A program made the position numbers and the translations under genes. This document shows positions 34,786 through 42,733 of a DNA stretch of 64,000 nt, one piece after another. The stretch's first letter is position 1. Every line of letters starts with the position of its first letter. This DNA is from Streptomyces viridochromogenes (lineage in GTDB: Bacteria > Actinomycetota > Actinomycetes > Streptomycetales > Streptomycetaceae): the NCBI RefSeq assembly GCF_001270495.1, contig NZ_LGUR01000196.1, forward strand, positions 62,001 through 126,000, in the 5' to 3' direction. The notes under the pieces were generated by a model. That model saw only the letters and a program-made list of their open reading frames with translations. It was not told where the DNA came from and made no database searches.

Positions 34786-36158
34786 CCACGCCCCCGGGCG
34801 TGGGCGTCGGCGTTGGTGTGGCCGAGCGGTTGACGTCCTTCGTCGCGGCGCTGCGCGCGCACGGCGTCCGGATCGGCACCGGCGAGACGGTGGACGCGGC
34901 GCGGGCGGTCGAGGCGCTCGGCTTCGCGGACCGGGAGCGGCTGCGCGAAGGGCTGGCGGCGACGCTGCTGCACGGCACCGGTCAACGGCCGGTGTTCGAT
35001 CCGGTCTTCGACCTCTACTTCCCTCGCGGTGTCGGCGGCCCGGAGCAGCGGACCGCGGGGCGGGAGGACCTGCGCGACCGGCTGGCGGCCGCCCTGACCG
35101 CCGACGACCGGGCGATGATGGCGCGGCTGGCGGTCGAGGCCGTCGACGGTTTCGGGGGGTACGGTTCCTCGCCGGAGTCGGACGGCTGGTCCTCGTACCA
35201 GACGCTCGAACGGCTGCGCCCGCAGACCCTGTTCGCCCGCGTCCGTGACAACGTCCGTGGGCAGGGCCGGAGTTCGGGGTTCACCGACCGGCTGCTGGAG
35301 GACGAGATCCGGCGGCGCATCGAGGCGTTCCGGGCGCTGGTGGCCGCGGAGGCGCGGCGCCGGGTGGCCGAGCGGCGGGGCCGGGACGAGATCGCCCGGC
35401 GGGCGGTGACGCCGACCGCCGACCGGGTCGACTTCCTGTTCGCCGGGAAGGCTCAGCTGGCCGAGCTGCGCAGGGCCGTATCGCCGCTCGCCCGCAAGCT
35501 CGCGACCCGGCTCGCCGCCCGGCGCCGCCGCGCCTCCCGGGGCTCGATCGACCTACGGCGGACCCTGCGCGGGTCGCTGTCGACCGGTGGGGTGCCGATG
35601 AAGCCGGTGCTGCGCAGACGGCGTCCCGTGCGTCCCGAACTGGTGCTGCTGTGCGATGTGTCGGGGTCGGTGTCCGGTTTCTCGGACTTCACGATGCTGC
35701 TGGTACAGGCGCTGCACGACCAGTTCAGCAAGGTGCGTGTGTTCGCCTTCGTCAACCGGATCGACGAGGTGACCGGGCTGCTCGAACGCGGCACCGCTGA
35801 CCCGGAGGGGCTCAGTGCCCGCATCGACGCCGAGGCGAAGCTCACGGGCTATCACGGCAGCAGCGACTACGGCATGGCGCTGGGCGAGTTCGCCGAGCGC
35901 TACGGCGACACGGTCGGCCCGCGCGCGACCGTGTTCGTCCTCGGTGACGCCCGTACCAACAGAAGCGACCCGAACCTGCCGGCCGTACGGCAGATCACCG
36001 AACGGGCGCGCCGCGTCTACTGGTTGAACCCGGAGCAGCGTTCCCGCTGGGGCACGGGCGACTCCGCCGCCCCCGCCTACGCCGAGCTGGTCGAGATGCA
36101 CGAGTGCCGCACCGCCCGGCAGCTCAGCGCGCTGGTGGCGCGGCTGCTGCCGGTGTGA
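34782..36158 (+). CDS. VWA domain protein (CoxE-like)
   Basis: The 458-residue protein has a helical, Arg-rich N-terminal two thirds and a von Willebrand A domain at about residues 285-440. The metal-ion site reads LLCDVSGSVSGFS (DxSGS), with SSDYGMALGEFAERY and VFVLGDARTNRSDP as the later loops. In carbon monoxide dehydrogenase systems CoxD (MoxR) and CoxE (VWA) form such a pair, but no coxMSL genes are seen here. GTG 34782 overlaps the ATPase stop (GTGA), showing tight coupling. Confidence 0.88.
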   Translation: MTTPPGVGVGVGVAERLTSFVAALRAHGVRIGTGETVDAARAVEALGFADRERLREGLAATLLHGTGQRPVFDPVFDLYFPRGVGGPEQRTAGREDLRDRLAAALTADDRAMMARLAVEAVDGFGGYGSSPESDGWSSYQTLERLRPQTLFARVRDNVRGQGRSSGFTDRLLEDEIRRRIEAFRALVAAEARRRVAERRGRDEIARRAVTPTADRVDFLFAGKAQLAELRRAVSPLARKLATRLAARRRRASRGSIDLRRTLRGSLSTGGVPMKPVLRRRRPVRPELVLLCDVSGSVSGFSDFTMLLVQALHDQFSKVRVFAFVNRIDEVTGLLERGTADPEGLSARIDAEAKLTGYHGSSDYGMALGEFAERYGDTVGPRATVFVLGDARTNRSDPNLPAVRQITERARRVYWLNPEQRSRWGTGDSAAPAYAELVEMHECRTARQLSALVARLLPV

Positions 36159-36296
36159 ACGCAGTGACCGAACCCGGGAAGCCGGTCGGCGTCCTCCGGG
36201 CAGGGCCAGGGTCACCCCCGGAGAAAATCAGGGTTCGTCCCCGATATCCGGTTCCGAGCACCTTCCGTAGGCTCGTCGCAGACGGAGGGGGATCCG

Positions 36297-37271
36297 ATGA
36301 AGGCATTGATTCAGGACCGGTACGGCTCGGCGGACACACTGGAGTTCGGGGAGACCGACTCCCCGGTGCCGGCCGTCGACGAGGTGCTGGTCCGGGTGCA
36401 CGCGGCCTCGGTCAACGCCTACGACTGGCACCTGATGCACGGCGACCCGAAGATCGCCCGTCTGGCGTTCGGCCTCGCGAAGCCCAAGGCGAGGATCCGG
36501 GGCCGGGACTTCGCCGGCCGCGTGGAAGCGGTGGGCAGCGGGGTCATGGGGTTCAAGCCCGGCGACGAGGTGTACGGCGAGGCCGACGGCGCGTTCGCGG
36601 AGTTCGTGTGCGCCAAGGACAGCATGGTGGGCCCGAAGCCGGCCAACCTGACCTTCGAGCAGGCCGCCGCGATACCCCTGGCGGGGAACACCGCCCTCAT
36701 CGGACTGCGGGACGTGGCCCGACTGCGGCGCGGCCAGTCGGTCCTGGTCAACGGCGCGTCGGGGGGCGTGGGCACATTCGCCGTGCAGCTCGCCAAGGCC
36801 TACGGCGCGGAGGTGACCGCGGTGTGCAGCACACGGAACGTGGACCTGGTCCGCTCCCTCGGCGCGGACCACGTCATCGACTACAGGCTGGAGGACTTCA
36901 CCCGGGGCGGCCGGCGGTACGACGTGGTGCTGGACCTGGTGGGCAACCACTCGCTGGCCGGATTCCGGCGTGCGCTCACTCCCACCGGCACGCTCGTACT
37001 GTCCGGCGGCGGCGTGTACGAGGGCGGCAGCGTCGTCGGACCGATGGGTCTCTTCTTCAAGCGGCGGCTGGCGGCGCTCTTCTCGCGCCAACGGCTGCTC
37101 GAACTCCCCGCCAGGCAGAGCAGGGCGAACCTCGCGGCGCTGTGCGAACTCGCCGAGTCAGGAAAGATCGCCCCGGTCGTCGAGCGGACGTATCCGCTCA
37201 GCGAGGCGGCCGAGGCGATCCGGTACGTGGTCGTGGAGCACGCGCGCGCGAAGGTCGTGGTCACCGTGTGA
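36297..37271 (+). CDS. NAD(P)-dependent zinc-free alcohol dehydrogenase / quinone oxidoreductase
   Basis: The 324-residue medium-chain reductase has the GroES-like N-terminal domain (VNAYDWHLMHGDP, GRDFAGRVEAVGSGV, GFKPGDEVYGEADGAFAEF) and a Rossmann domain with VLVNGASGGVGTFAVQLAKA at about residue 150. It lacks the cysteine cluster of zinc alcohol dehydrogenases, which places it with zeta-crystallin-like quinone reductases. The preferred cofactor is NADPH by family rule. It is a single gene; GGAGGGGGATCC precedes the ATG. Confidence 0.9.
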   Translation: MKALIQDRYGSADTLEFGETDSPVPAVDEVLVRVHAASVNAYDWHLMHGDPKIARLAFGLAKPKARIRGRDFAGRVEAVGSGVMGFKPGDEVYGEADGAFAEFVCAKDSMVGPKPANLTFEQAAAIPLAGNTALIGLRDVARLRRGQSVLVNGASGGVGTFAVQLAKAYGAEVTAVCSTRNVDLVRSLGADHVIDYRLEDFTRGGRRYDVVLDLVGNHSLAGFRRALTPTGTLVLSGGGVYEGGSVVGPMGLFFKRRLAALFSRQRLLELPARQSRANLAALCELAESGKIAPVVERTYPLSEAAEAIRYVVVEHARAKVVVTV

Positions 37272-37298
37272 GGTGCCGGCGGCGCGGGCCGGCCGACG

Positions 37299-37658
37299 CT
37301 ACTTCGACTTCGCGTACTCCCTCGCCGTCTGCCCCTGGAAGTCGTAGACCACGACCTGCTCGTCGCCCACGACCCAGGCGTCGTGACCGGGCGAGCAGAC
37401 GAAGACGTCGCCGGGGCCGACCTCGGCCTCGCCGCCCTCGTCCATCTGGATGTGCATCCGGCCTTGCACCATGTAGCAGTTGTGGTGCATCTGGCAGCTG
37501 TCGGTGCCCGCGATCGAGGCCACGGACTCGGTCCAGCGCCAGCCGGGCTCGAAGGTCGCCACGGCGAAGTCGAGATCCGTCATGTGGACGGCTTCGAGGT
37601 GGCCGCGGGGGAAATCACGCCGCTCGTCCGGCTTGTCGAGGGGCTTCACTTCCAGCAT
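37299..37658 (-). CDS. Small cupin domain protein
   Basis: The 119-residue single-domain cupin has the first motif HHNCYMVQGRMHIQMDEGGE (residues about 62-81) and the second with PGHDAWVVGDEQ. The two His, Glu and later His typical of the metal site are present in part (HHN.Y...G). It may bind a small molecule or act as an isomerase or dioxygenase. The start ATG 37658 has AGGGAG upstream. It converges on the dehydrogenase gene with a 27-base gap. Confidence 0.85.
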   Translation of the reverse strand: MLEVKPLDKPDERRDFPRGHLEAVHMTDLDFAVATFEPGWRWTESVASIAGTDSCQMHHNCYMVQGRMHIQMDEGGEAEVGPGDVFVCSPGHDAWVVGDEQVVVYDFQGQTAREYAKSK

Positions 37659-37799
37659 GACGCGCTCCCTTCCGGCCACGGTCCACCGCGGCCGGGACCG
37701 GACTCCCCGGCGGCCCTGGGCACCGCTCGTCGGCGGCCGGCCCTGTACCACTCCATCGTCCGCCGGTCCACCCGGGGCCGCCATTCGGGGTACGCCCGC

Positions 37800-38777
37800 T
37801 CAGACCCTGTTCCCGCAGAGTTCGGCAAAGCGCTCGGCGTCCACGTTGCCACCGGAGATGATCACGCCGACCCGGCGCGGCAGCGGGCCCGCCCGGCCGT
37901 TGAGCAGGGCGGCCAGCGGGGTGGCACCGCTCGGCTCGACGACGATCTTCAGGCGTTCGAAGGCGAACCGCATCGCGTCCCGGATCTCGTCGTCGCTGAC
38001 CAGCGCGATCTCGTCGACGAGCCGTCGGTTGACGGAGAAGGTGAGCTCACCGGGCGTGTGCAGGGCCTGTCCGTCGGCGATGGTGTGCGGCACCGGAATG
38101 CTGATGCGCCGCCCCGCCTCCAGGGATCGCTTGGTGTCGTCCCCGGCCTCCGGCTCGACGCCGATCATGCGGATGCCCGGGTGCAGGCCCTTGGCCACCG
38201 TGGCGCTCCCGGCGATGAGCCCGCCACCGCCGACCGGCGTCAGCATCGCCCCCAACTCCCCTGTCTCTTCGAGGAGTTCGAGAGCGGCCGTGCCCTGTCC
38301 GGCCATGATGTGCGGGTGCTCGTACGGCGGGATGACGGTGAGGCCGCGCTCGGCGGCCAGGGCCTGGGCGATCGCGACACGGTCGCCGGTGTAGCGGTCG
38401 TAGGTGACGATCTCGGCGCCGTAGCCGTAGGTGGCGGCCCGCTTGGACGGCGGGGCGTCCTCGGGCATGACGATGACCGCGGTGGTGCCGAGTTCGCGGG
38501 CGGCCAGGGCGACGGCCTGGGCGTGGTTCCCGGAGGAGTAGGCGGCGATACCGCGCGCGAGTTGCTCCGGTGTCAGCCGGGAGGCCGCGTTGTAGGCGCC
38601 GCGGAACTTGAAGGCGCCGACGCGCTGGAAGTTCTCGCACTTGAGGAAGACCTCGGCACCGACGAGGGCGTCGAGGGTCCGGGAGCGCAGCACCGGGGTG
38701 CGGTGCGCGACGCCCTTGAGCCGTGCGGCGGCGTCGCGGACGTCATCGAGGGTGACCGGTGGGGTGGTGGTCGTCAC
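37800..38777 (-). CDS. Threonine/serine dehydratase-like PLP enzyme
   Basis: The 325-residue fold-type II PLP enzyme carries the PLP lysine in FQRVGAFKFRGAYN (about residues 51-64), SSGNHAQAVALAA, and the glycine-rich phosphate loop PVGGGGLIAGSA at about residue 186. It has no C-terminal ACT domain, so it is the catabolic or threo-3-hydroxyaspartate ammonia-lyase type, not the isoleucine-pathway IlvA. Its start overlaps the stop of the upstream PAS-HTH regulator in ATGA, so the regulator probably controls it in response to a hydroxy-amino acid. Confidence 0.88.
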   Translation of the reverse strand: MTTTTPPVTLDDVRDAAARLKGVAHRTPVLRSRTLDALVGAEVFLKCENFQRVGAFKFRGAYNAASRLTPEQLARGIAAYSSGNHAQAVALAARELGTTAVIVMPEDAPPSKRAATYGYGAEIVTYDRYTGDRVAIAQALAAERGLTVIPPYEHPHIMAGQGTAALELLEETGELGAMLTPVGGGGLIAGSATVAKGLHPGIRMIGVEPEAGDDTKRSLEAGRRISIPVPHTIADGQALHTPGELTFSVNRRLVDEIALVSDDEIRDAMRFAFERLKIVVEPSGATPLAALLNGRAGPLPRRVGVIISGGNVDAERFAELCGNRV

Positions 38778-39508
38778 GCGTGTCCTCCAGGGGGTGTCGG
38801 GTCGGTCGCGGCCCGGTCCGTCGCCGTCCCGGCCTCGGCGCGCGCCTGCGACAGATAGCTGTAGGCGGACGCGCGGGAGATGCCGAGCCGTGCCGCGACC
38901 TGCTCGATGGCCCGCCGCACGGCGAACACGCCCCGCTCGTCCAGACCGCGGAACAGCTCCAGGCGCTGGGCCCGGTCGAGCCCGGCCCAGCTCCCGTTCT
39001 GCCGGAGCTGGTGGGCGTCGAGGATGGCGTCGACGACGGAGTCGATGTCGTTGCCGAAGGTGGTGACCGGCACGTCCGCCGAGGTGCGGCCGACGCCACC
39101 GGCACCGCCGACGCCGGCGAGGGCGCCGAGCAGCGCGTGGGCGTCGTTGACGGCGGTGACGTCCAGGTTCACGCAGAGGGCGCCGAACACGGTGCCCGTC
39201 GAGTCCCGCAGCACCATGGTGGACGCTTTGACCAGTCGGCCGTTCCTGGTCCGGGTGAGGTAGTTCAGCTCGTCGCCCGCCCTGTCACCGCGCGCGACGA
39301 TCCGCATGCCGATCTCGCTCATCGCCCCGCCCACGGCCCGGCCGGTCACCGAACCGGCCACGGCCACCACGGACTCCTCCGGCCGCCGGTAGTCATGCAG
39401 GACCACCTCGCTCATCGGCCCGAACGTCGCCACCAGCCCGTCGACGACCGGCCTCAGTGCGGCGACGATCGCGTCCCGCTCGGCTTGCAGAGCCCGCTCG
39501 GCCTCCAT
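38774..39508 (-). CDS. PAS-HTH transcriptional regulator (YheO/DauR type)
   Basis: The 244-residue protein has a YheO-like PAS domain at about residues 15-135 (MSEVVLHDYRRPEESVVAVAG, GDELNYLTRTRNGRLVKAST) and an HTH_22 domain at the end (RRAIEQVAARLGISRASAYSYLSQAR). Relatives such as DauR regulate amino-acid catabolic genes beside them. It is co-transcribed with the dehydratase gene. The start ATG 39508 is chosen as the first Met before the PAS domain. Confidence 0.88.
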   Translation of the reverse strand: MEAERALQAERDAIVAALRPVVDGLVATFGPMSEVVLHDYRRPEESVVAVAGSVTGRAVGGAMSEIGMRIVARGDRAGDELNYLTRTRNGRLVKASTMVLRDSTGTVFGALCVNLDVTAVNDAHALLGALAGVGGAGGVGRTSADVPVTTFGNDIDSVVDAILDAHQLRQNGSWAGLDRAQRLELFRGLDERGVFAVRRAIEQVAARLGISRASAYSYLSQARAEAGTATDRAATDPTPPGGHA

Positions 39509-39542
39509 CGCCCACTCCCGTCCACCCGGTCGCTTCACTTCT

Positions 39543-39580
39543 AGACTACACGTCCAGACACTGTACTGACAGTCCAACAA
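39543..39580. promoter_or_regulatory. Repeated GGAC(T/G) motifs before the PAS-HTH operon
   Basis: On the minus strand TTGGACTGTCAGTAC is followed by CTGGACGTGTAGTCT, two direct copies of TGGAC about 19 bases apart, with TAGTCT as a possible -10 box. It may be the autoregulatory site of the PAS-HTH protein. Confidence 0.35.
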
Positions 39581-39610
39581 ATCGGGGGGTGCACCGCTCG
39601 AAACCAGGGG

Positions 39611-39652
39611 GCGGGTGGGCGTGGGCCGGTCGCGCAGTTCCCCGCGCTCCTC
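39611..39652 (+). repeat. Dispersed intergenic repeat, copy 3
   Basis: The segment contains GGCCGGTCGCGCAGTTCCCC then GCGCTCC, matching the core of copy 1 in the opposite orientation. It lies in the 224-base gap between the PAS-HTH and MFS genes. Confidence 0.6.
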
Positions 39653-39694
39653 GGGTGGGCCGCAGCGGACACACCTTCAAGAGCGACACGGATC

Positions 39695-39725
39695 TTGACG
39701 GGCTCGGGAATGTTACCGGTAACAT
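39695..39725 (+). promoter_or_regulatory. Promoter of the MFS gene, giving a leaderless transcript
   Basis: TTGACG (39695-39700) and TAACAT (39720-39725) are 19 bases apart. The predicted start, about seven bases past the -10, falls on or next to the ATG at 39733, and no ribosome-binding sequence is present before that ATG. A leaderless mRNA explains both facts. Confidence 0.55.
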
Positions 39726-39730
39726 TCCCG
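39705..39730. promoter_or_regulatory. 26-bp perfect palindromic operator (LacI type)
   Basis: The left half CGGGAATGTTACC and right half GGTAACATTCCCG are exact reverse complements with a central ACCGGT. It covers the -10 region of the MFS promoter and ends two bases before the start codon. The LacI gene at the other end of the galactosidase cluster (45200) is the likely partner. Confidence 0.8.
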
Positions 39731-39732
39731 CC

Positions 39733-40905
39733 ATGACAGTGACGTCGGCGCCGCCGCACCCCCGGGTCTTCAGCCCGGCCGCCGTGGTCGCCTCCTGCGT
39801 GGGCTTCATGCTCATCGGTGTCCTCCAGGCTCTGTACGGCCCCGCGATTCCCGCCTTCCGCGCGGAGTTCGGGCTGTCCCCGTCGGCCGCCGGTCTCGGG
39901 CTGAGCGCGCACTTCGTCGGCGGGGTGGCCGGCGTGCTCGTCTTCGACCGGCTCTACGGCCGGATCGGCAACCGGCGCATCCTCGGCGCCTCGTATCTGC
40001 TGATGGCCGTCGGTGCGGCCGGCTTCGCGCTCGCGCCGAACTGGCCGGCCGCGCTGGCCATGGCCCTGCTGGCCGGGCTCGGCTTCGGCGGTATCGACTA
40101 CGGCCTCAACCAGCTGTTCGCCGTCGGCTTCGGCCACCGCTCGGCCGCGATGCTGAACATCCTCAACGCCCACTTCGGCATCGGCGCGATCCTCGGCCCG
40201 GCACTCATCGGCGTCGTCGGCTCCGTGCACTACCCCGCGGTCTTCCTCGGCTTCGCGCTGGCCAACCTGCCGCTCCTGCTCTGTCTGCGCGGCGTACGCG
40301 ACCGGGCGCCGCAACCGCCGGAGACGGCCGGGGAGTCGTACGGCGGCCAGGTCCTCGCCCGCAGTCTCGGCTCCGTGCTCGCTGTGTTCGTCACCCTGTA
40401 CGTCCTGCACGTCGGTATCGAGGCCGGCGTCGGCGGCTGGGAGCCGACCCACCTGGAGACCGTCGGCTACGGAGCCGGGTTCGCCGCCACGGCCACGTCC
40501 GTGTACTGGCTGATGATGACCGTCGGCCGCTTTCTGGTCGCCCCGGTCGCGCTGCGTTTCTCGGCCCAGGCCATCATCACGGTGTCGTGCGCGGGCATGA
40601 CGGTCTGCCTGCTGCTCGCCACGGTCCCGGCGCTGGCCCCGTACGCGTACGCCGGTGTCGGCCTGTTCATCGCGCCGATCTTCCCGACCGGACTGCCCTG
40701 GCTCAACCGGGCGGCCCCGCGGGCGCGCAGAGCGGGAGCGGTGGTCATCGCCGCCTCCATGGTCGGCGGCGTGGTCGCGGGCCCGGCCCTGGGCAAGGCC
40801 ATCGAGTGGTCGGGGATCCGCACGGTCCCGCTTCTGCTGTCCGGGGTTTCGGCTCTGTGCCTGGCCGCCACGCTCTGGCTGATCCGCAGTACCCGAACGC
40901 CCTGA
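39733..40905 (+). CDS. MFS transporter, probable sugar or galactoside permease
   Basis: The 390-residue membrane protein has 12 predicted segments in two halves (GFMLIGVLQALYGPAIPAF at segment 1; GGVAGVLVFDRLYGRIGNRR is the conserved loop 2-3; second half from about residue 215). It resembles the FucP/YfkF-like sugar MFS group in length and in its acidic and aromatic segment residues, but the substrate is not certain. Its position in front of two GH35 genes and a LacI gene suggests uptake of galactose or short galactosides. The start ATG 39733 is two bases from the operator palindrome and has no ribosome site. Confidence 0.85.
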   Translation: MTVTSAPPHPRVFSPAAVVASCVGFMLIGVLQALYGPAIPAFRAEFGLSPSAAGLGLSAHFVGGVAGVLVFDRLYGRIGNRRILGASYLLMAVGAAGFALAPNWPAALAMALLAGLGFGGIDYGLNQLFAVGFGHRSAAMLNILNAHFGIGAILGPALIGVVGSVHYPAVFLGFALANLPLLLCLRGVRDRAPQPPETAGESYGGQVLARSLGSVLAVFVTLYVLHVGIEAGVGGWEPTHLETVGYGAGFAATATSVYWLMMTVGRFLVAPVALRFSAQAIITVSCAGMTVCLLLATVPALAPYAYAGVGLFIAPIFPTGLPWLNRAAPRARRAGAVVIAASMVGGVVAGPALGKAIEWSGIRTVPLLLSGVSALCLAATLWLIRSTRTP

Positions 40906-40969
40906 ATCCGCCGCGTACTTCCCAGCACCCCAAGCCCCCCGACACCTCCCAGCGAAGGGAAGCTTCCGC

Positions 40970-42733
40970 ATGTCCGCTCTGACGACCTCCCCCGACGGTT
41001 TCCTGCTGCACGGCGAGCCGTTCCGGATCATCTCCGGCGCGATGCACTACTTCCGGATCCATCCCGACCAGTGGGCCGACCGGCTGCGCAAGGCCCGCCT
41101 GATGGGGCTCAACACGGTGGAGACGTATGTGCCGTGGAACCTCCACCAGCCCGACCCCGACGGGCCGCTCGTCCTCGACGGGTTCCTCGACCTGCCCCGC
41201 TATCTGAGCCTCGCCCGCGACGAGGGCCTGCACGTCCTGCTGCGCCCGGGTCCGTTCATCTGCGCCGAGTGGGACGACGGCGGGCTGCCGTCCTGGCTCA
41301 TCGCGGACACGGACATCCGGCTGCGCTCCAGCGACCCGCGCTTCACCGGGGTGATCGACCGCTACCTCGACATCCTGCTGCCCCCGCTGCTGCCGTACAT
41401 GGCGGCGGCGGGCGGCCCGGTGATCGCCGTCCAGGTGGAGAACGAGTACGGCGCCTACGGTGACGACACCGCGTATCTGCTCCATCTCGAAGAGGCCTTC
41501 CGGGCCAGGGGCGTCGAGGAGCTGCTCTTCACCTGCGACCAGGCCAACGCCGAGCATCTGGCGGCCGGCGCCCTGCCCGGCGCTCTGGCGACGGCCACCT
41601 TCGGCAGCCGGGTGGACCAGCACCTGGCGGCACTGCGGGCGCACCAGCCCGAGGGCCCTCTGATGTGCATGGAGTTCTGGATCGGCTGGTTCGACCACTG
41701 GGGCGGCCCCCACCATGTGCGGGACGCCGCGGATGCCGCCGCCGACCTGGACCGTCTGCTGTCCGCGGGCGCCTCGGTCAACATCTACATGTTCCACGGC
41801 GGCACCAACTTCGGCTTCACCAACGGCGCCAACCACAGGCACACCTACGAGCCCACGGTCACGTCCTACGACTACGACGCCCCGCTCACCGAGTACGGCG
41901 ACCCGGGGCCCAAGTACCACGCCTTCCGCGAGGTCATCGCCCGCCACGCCCCGGTCCCCGACGAGGCCGTGCCCGCCCCGGCGCCCAAACTCCCGGCCAC
42001 CCCGGTCGAGCTGGGCCGCCGGGCCCCGCTCCTCCCGCACGCGGACACCCTTGCCAAGCCGGTCCGTACCGAGGACCCGGCGACGATGAACGACCTGGGC
42101 CTGCACGCCGGTTACGCGCTCTACCGCACGACAGTCGGGGCGGCGGGCGACGGACTGCTGCACTTCGTGGGCGGGGTCGGCGACCGCGCCCAGGTCTTCG
42201 TCGACGGCGCCCCCGTCGGCGTACTGGAACACGAACGCCGCGAAGAGACCCTGCCCGTCCGTGTCCCGCGGCCCGGCGCCACGCTGGACGTCCTCGTCGA
42301 GAACATGGGCGGCGTCAACTACGGCCCCCACATCGGCGCCCCCAAGGGCCTCCTCGGCCCCGTCACGTTCAACGGCACCCCGCTGCGCGGCTGGGACTGC
42401 CACCCCCTCTCCTTCGACACCCTGGACGCGGTGCCCTTCGAGGCGTCCGACGCGACCACGGCCGCCGAACCGGGCTTCCACCACGGCACCTTCGACGTCG
42501 AGACCCCGGCCGACGCCTTCCTCGCCCTGCCCGGCTGGACCAAGGGCCAGGCCTGGATCAACGGCTTCCACCTCGGCCGCTACTGGAACCGCGGCCCGCA
42601 GCACACGCTGTACGTCCCCGCGCCGATCCTGCGCCCCGGTACCAACGACCTCGTCCTGCTGGAACTGCACGCCACCACCGGCACCCGCGCGCAGCTCACC
42701 GACACGGCCGACCTCGGCCCGGAGAACGACTGA
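40970..42733 (+). CDS. GH35 beta-galactosidase (first)
   Basis: The 587-residue protein has the GH35 barrel at residues 1-310 (ISGAMHYFRIHPDQWADRL, MGLNTVETYVPWNLHQP, LRPGPFICAEWDDGGLPSWL). The acid/base Glu is in VQVENEYGAYG at about residue 157 and the nucleophile Glu is in MCMEFWIGWFDHWGG at about 230. Two beta-sandwich domains follow. No signal peptide, so it acts inside the cell on imported galactosides. GAAGGGA precedes the ATG. The stop overlaps the second GH35 start by one base (TGATG), giving coupled synthesis. Confidence 0.93.
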   Translation: MSALTTSPDGFLLHGEPFRIISGAMHYFRIHPDQWADRLRKARLMGLNTVETYVPWNLHQPDPDGPLVLDGFLDLPRYLSLARDEGLHVLLRPGPFICAEWDDGGLPSWLIADTDIRLRSSDPRFTGVIDRYLDILLPPLLPYMAAAGGPVIAVQVENEYGAYGDDTAYLLHLEEAFRARGVEELLFTCDQANAEHLAAGALPGALATATFGSRVDQHLAALRAHQPEGPLMCMEFWIGWFDHWGGPHHVRDAADAAADLDRLLSAGASVNIYMFHGGTNFGFTNGANHRHTYEPTVTSYDYDAPLTEYGDPGPKYHAFREVIARHAPVPDEAVPAPAPKLPATPVELGRRAPLLPHADTLAKPVRTEDPATMNDLGLHAGYALYRTTVGAAGDGLLHFVGGVGDRAQVFVDGAPVGVLEHERREETLPVRVPRPGATLDVLVENMGGVNYGPHIGAPKGLLGPVTFNGTPLRGWDCHPLSFDTLDAVPFEASDATTAAEPGFHHGTFDVETPADAFLALPGWTKGQAWINGFHLGRYWNRGPQHTLYVPAPILRPGTNDLVLLELHATTGTRAQLTDTADLGPEND

